Shown here: one piece after another, positions 61,208 through 64,000 of the stretch
Position numbering within the stretch: the stretch's first letter is position 1
Layout of the letters: every line of letters starts with the position of its first letter
NCBI RefSeq assembly: GCF_008386565.1
Contig: NZ_VUKA01000005.1
Span: 124,001-188,000 of the forward strand
Origin: Teichococcus oryzae
Lineage (GTDB): Bacteria; Pseudomonadota; Alphaproteobacteria; Acetobacterales; Acetobacteraceae
Length of the DNA: 64,000 bases
Direction: 5' to 3'
Made by a program: the position numbers and the translations under genes
Notes under the pieces: generated by a model
Told to the model about the DNA's origin: nothing
What the model saw: only the letters and a program-made list of their open reading frames with translations
The model's database searches: none

Positions 61208-61904
61208 GAACATGGCGGAAACAGCGCAGATCATCGACTTCGTGGCGCCGGTGGGACGGGAGAACCTGGCCGGCCGGGTCTATGACGAACTTCGCACGGC
61301 GCTGTTCGAGGGCCGGATGCAGCCGGGGCAGCGCCTCAAGATCCGCGACCTGGCGGCGGCGATGCAGGTGTCGGAAACCCCGGTGCGGGAGGCGGTGGTG
61401 CAGCTGGCGCGGGAACGTGCGCTGCGTCTGGAGGCGGCGCGCTCGATCACCGTGGCCGGGCTGAGCCTGGACCAGTATCTGGAGCTGCGCACCGTCCGGC
61501 TGGAGCTGGAAGGGCTGGCGGCCGAGGCAGCGGCGCTGCGCATCAACGAGGCCGGGCTGGCGGCCCTGGCCAAGGCCCATGACGCCCTGACCGCCGCCGA
61601 GGAGGCCGGCGATGCCGTCGCCGCCAACCGCGCCAACTGGGCCTTCCACCATGGCCTCTACCGGGCGGCGGCGATGCCGGAGCTGTTGGCCATCATCGAG
61701 AGCATCTGGCTGCGCAACGGCCCGATGCACGCCTTCCTCTACCCCGATGCGCGGCCGAGCTATCCGGGGCGGCACCGGCATCTGGACATCATCGACGGGC
61801 TGCGGGCCCACGACCCCGTGGCGACGCGCGCGGCGCTCTGCGCCGACCTGACCGAGGGCGGCGCCAACCTCGTGGCGCTGCTCGGCCGCATGGAGGGTGC
61901 GTGA
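61200..61904 (+). CDS. GntR-family (FadR-type) transcriptional regulator
   Basis: This is a 234-residue regulator. The winged helix-turn-helix reads LAGRVYDELRTALFEGRMQPGQRLKIRDLAAAMQVSETPVREAVVQLARERAL, followed by an FCD all-helical effector domain with the metal-site-like histidines in WAFHHGLYRAAA and YPGRHRHLDIIDGL. ATG 61200 overlaps the permease stop; ATG 61212 is an alternative. Its place inside the transport operon suggests it senses the imported compound and controls this operon, perhaps through GGATATATCA. Confidence 0.92.
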   Translation: MARNMAETAQIIDFVAPVGRENLAGRVYDELRTALFEGRMQPGQRLKIRDLAAAMQVSETPVREAVVQLARERALRLEAARSITVAGLSLDQYLELRTVRLELEGLAAEAAALRINEAGLAALAKAHDALTAAEEAGDAVAANRANWAFHHGLYRAAAMPELLAIIESIWLRNGPMHAFLYPDARPSYPGRHRHLDIIDGLRAHDPVATRAALCADLTEGGANLVALLGRMEGA

Positions 61905-62004
61905 CCATGTGGCGCCCTCCCGGGAACCAGAAAAACAAGGCGCAGGGTGGGCGGGGGACATCATCCCCCGTGCCGCCCGGCGCCGAAAACAGGGAAGCAG
62001 GACG

Positions 62005-63060
62005 ATGGACATCCAACGCAGGACATTGCTGGCCGCTTCTGCACTGACGGCGCTCGGCGCGCCGCGCCTGGCGCGGGCGCAGAACGCGGGCGAGGTCATC
62101 ATCGCCACCACCGGCGGGCTGATGGAACGCAGCCTGCAGGAACATTTCTACCGGCGCTTCCAGCGGGAAACCGGCATCCGCGTCCGCTCGGTGCCGATCG
62201 AGCTGCCGGACCAATGGGCCAGGGCCCAGGCCGGGCGGCGCAGCGGCAACATCCCCTTCGACATCGTCACCGCGACCCCGCCGGACCTGATCCAGCACGC
62301 GGAGATCCTGCAGCCGCTCGACTGCGGCGCCATGCCGGGCATTGTCGCGCATGCGCTGCCCAATGCCTGCTTCGGGCATGGGATCATCCGCACCGCGGGC
62401 GGCATGGCGCTGGTCTGGAGCAAGAAGGCCTTTCCGCAGAACGCCCCCGCCTCCTGGGCGGATTTCTTCGATGTGCAGAAATTCCCCGGGCCCCGTTCCC
62501 TGCCCGACACGGGGGACCGGGAATGGTGGGTGCCGCTGGCCGCGCTGATGGCCGATGGCGTGCCGCGCGACAAGCTTTTCCCCATGGATCTCGACCGCGC
62601 CTATCGCAAGCTGGATGCCCTGAAGCCGCATGTGGCCGCCTGGTGGAAGAGCGGCGACAATTCCATGCAGATCATGCGCGGCGGCGATGCGGTGATGACC
62701 ATGGCCTATTCGAGCCGCGCGGTGCCGCTGGCCAAGAGCGGCGAGTTCGACTTCACCTGGAACGGGGCGATCCGGGATGTCGGCAACTGGGCGGTGCTGA
62801 AGGGCGGGCCGAACACGCAGAACGCGCTGCGCTTCCTCGATTTCTTTGTGCAGGACGCGAAGGAGCATGTGGCCTTCAGCGAGAAGGTTTCCTTCGATTC
62901 CAACAACCGCGAGGCGCCGTCCCTGGTGCCCGAGGCGGAGCGGCGCTTCCGCCCTTCCTGGCCGGAGAACTGGGAGAAGCTGGTGATCGCCGATTACGCC
63001 TGGGTCGCCGAGCACCGCGCCGCCATGCGGGAGCGCTGGGTGAGCTGGCTGACGGCCTGA
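62005..63060 (+). CDS. Extracellular solute-binding protein, polyamine (PotD) type (second system)
   Basis: This is a 351-residue periplasmic receptor. The signal peptide is IQRRTLLAASALTALGAPRLARA. The mature protein starts with GEVIIATTGGLMERSLQEHFYRRFQRETGI and includes PASWADFFDVQKFPGPRSLPD and GVPRDKLFPMDLDRAYRKLD, close in pattern to the receptor at 30475. It serves the upstream ATPase and permeases. The DMFase-like small subunit follows after 6 nt. Confidence 0.92.
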   Translation: MDIQRRTLLAASALTALGAPRLARAQNAGEVIIATTGGLMERSLQEHFYRRFQRETGIRVRSVPIELPDQWARAQAGRRSGNIPFDIVTATPPDLIQHAEILQPLDCGAMPGIVAHALPNACFGHGIIRTAGGMALVWSKKAFPQNAPASWADFFDVQKFPGPRSLPDTGDREWWVPLAALMADGVPRDKLFPMDLDRAYRKLDALKPHVAAWWKSGDNSMQIMRGGDAVMTMAYSSRAVPLAKSGEFDFTWNGAIRDVGNWAVLKGGPNTQNALRFLDFFVQDAKEHVAFSEKVSFDSNNREAPSLVPEAERRFRPSWPENWEKLVIADYAWVAEHRAAMRERWVSWLTA

Positions 63061-63066
63061 CGCGCC

Positions 63067-63411
63067 ATGCTGGTCAATGACCCCGAGGCGGCGCACTGGC
63101 CGGTGGACCCCGCGCGGCTCGACCTGGTGGAGGAATTCCGCCGGCGCCCGCGCGGCCCGCACAGCGACGCGCTGCAGAAGCTGCTGCACCGGATGCGCTG
63201 GTCCGGCGTCGGCCAGCGCCATGTGCTGATCGTGCTGGAGCCCAACCGGCGCTGGATGCTGGGGCGCCTGCCGGGGCGCCGCGGCGCCCCGGTCGAGACA
63301 TTTCCCAACCGCGTCTTCACCGACCTTGCCGCCGCCGAATGGGCGGTCTTCGTCCTGCGCTGGGAGGCGCTGACGGGGCAGAAGCTGGAGGATGGAAGCT
63401 CCGCCGCATGA
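63067..63411 (+). CDS. Dimethylformamidase-like small subunit
   Basis: This is a 114-residue protein resembling the small chain (DmfA1, about 132 residues) of N,N-dimethylformamidase. The matching region is LLHRMRWSGVGQRHVLIVLEPNRRWMLGRL, then FPNRVFTDLAAAEWAVFVLRWEAL, which follows the order of the Paracoccus chain as I remember it. The ribosome site is weak, suggesting coupling to the binding-protein gene. It overlaps the large-subunit gene (ATGA). The assignment leans on that neighbour. Confidence 0.72.
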   Translation: MLVNDPEAAHWPVDPARLDLVEEFRRRPRGPHSDALQKLLHRMRWSGVGQRHVLIVLEPNRRWMLGRLPGRRGAPVETFPNRVFTDLAAAEWAVFVLRWEALTGQKLEDGSSAA

Positions 63412-64000
63412 CCGACACCACCGCTGTCCTCGGCTATGCCTGGCCGCTGGTCGTCTCGCCGGGCGAGGAGGTCGCCTTCCACCTTTCCAGCGCCACGCTG
63501 GAAGAGGCGGAGGCCACCCTGCTGCGCGTGCGCTGCGCCGATCCCGACCCCGATGGGCCGGGGCTGCGCCTCACCGCCCCCGGCACCCCGCTTGATGGCC
63601 TTGTGGCGCTGCGGCACCAGCCGCTCCATCCCGGCTCCTGCGCCATCATCCCCGATGCCCCGGCGCTGCGGCGGCCAGGCCCGCTTTCGGTGGGCTGCTT
63701 CCTCTGGCCCACGGCGCCTCTGGCGGGGCGGCAGACCATCCTGTCACGCTGGCGGGGCGACCAGGGGGAGGGCTGGAGGCTGGGCATCGATGCCGAAGGC
63801 TGCCTGGAATTCGAGGTCGGCGCCCATGGCCAGTGCTGGCGCGTGACGGCACCACAGCCGCTGCTGGAGCGCGAATGGGTCTTTGTCGGCGGCGTGCTGG
63901 ATGACGCGGCGGGCGAGATCCGCGTGGTGCAGCAAAGCCTGGACCCGCAGGCCGGGCGAGACCGGAGCGCCGATGCCGCAGCCCCCGGCCCGCGCGGTGT
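63408..64000 (+). CDS. Dimethylformamidase-like large subunit, N-terminal part (cut by window end)
   Basis: These are the first 197 residues of a second DMFase-type large chain. GYAWPLVVSPGEEVAFHLSSA and the LRVRCADPDPDGPG motif correspond to the start of the protein at 43386, and SVGCFLWPT begins the LamG-like sandwich. The iron-site region lies outside the window. With the small subunit and the ABC importer before it, this looks like an operon for uptake and hydrolysis of an N-substituted amide. The substrate is unproven; formamides are only one possibility. Confidence 0.82.
   Translation, partial: MTDTTAVLGYAWPLVVSPGEEVAFHLSSATLEEAEATLLRVRCADPDPDGPGLRLTAPGTPLDGLVALRHQPLHPGSCAIIPDAPALRRPGPLSVGCFLWPTAPLAGRQTILSRWRGDQGEGWRLGIDAEGCLEFEVGAHGQCWRVTAPQPLLEREWVFVGGVLDDAAGEIRVVQQSLDPQAGRDRSADAAAPGPRG

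Noticed and set aside
1-64000. Insertion sequences, CRISPR arrays, tRNA or rRNA genes
   Set aside because: None was recognised on either strand: no transposase-like protein, no regularly spaced identical repeats of CRISPR size and no tRNA-like cloverleaf was noticed by eye.

Overview
The window is very GC-rich alphaproteobacterial DNA from an extrachromosomal replicon (large plasmid or chromid). The best guess for the host is a Roseomonas-like member of the Acetobacteraceae. The evidence is a RepC-ParA-ParB partition/replication operon with repABC-type parS palindromes, a second initiator of the RPA (RepA) family with iteron-like repeats, a CtrA-family regulator, and many periplasmic binding proteins (TctC/Bug, peptide-type and polyamine-type). 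The genus is inferred from gene style; no rRNA or other phylogenetic marker is present.

Layout. 1-2730 (minus): the end of a sugar-type ABC operon and a two-subunit thiamine-diphosphate decarboxylase. 3008-3670: a VapBC toxin-antitoxin pair with its own palindromic operator. 3847-9153: the replication and partition block (iterons, RPA-type repA, hairpins, repC, parA, parB, two parS sites). 9197-15388 (minus): a MarR-FUSC efflux pair, a DUF4112 protein, and a GMC oxidoreductase beside a DyP-type peroxidase. 15604-19878: a catabolic cluster with a PhyH dioxygenase, an HpcH/HpaI aldolase-like protein and a TctC binding protein, divergent from an SDR-fold protein that has lost its catalytic triad. 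19917-25105: a CBS-BON protein, a large PutA and two small proteins.

25219-34268: a LysR regulator followed by an apparent amine-catabolism operon (two FAD amine oxidases, a metal-ligand-poor M24 protein, a Rid-family imine deaminase and a complete polyamine-type ABC transporter). 34652-38025: a curli operon (csgF, csgG, two curlin-repeat proteins and an unrecognised secreted protein) ending in a clear terminator. 38160-39098: a repeat protein with an RTX-like start. 39484-41771: TetR divergent from a class III aminotransferase.

41797-64000: an amide/peptide-utilisation region. It has three orphan family-5 binding proteins, an orphan dimethylformamidase-type large subunit, a second GMC oxidoreductase, an LctP-type permease, a CtrA paralogue, an amidase, a penicillin-acylase-family protein, a second polyamine-type ABC transporter with an embedded GntR regulator, and a small/large dimethylformamidase-like pair that runs off the end of the window.

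The genes suggest a replicon specialised in taking up and hydrolysing N-substituted amides and amines, with a biofilm (curli) module and a self-contained maintenance block. No tRNA, rRNA, CRISPR array or transposase was seen.
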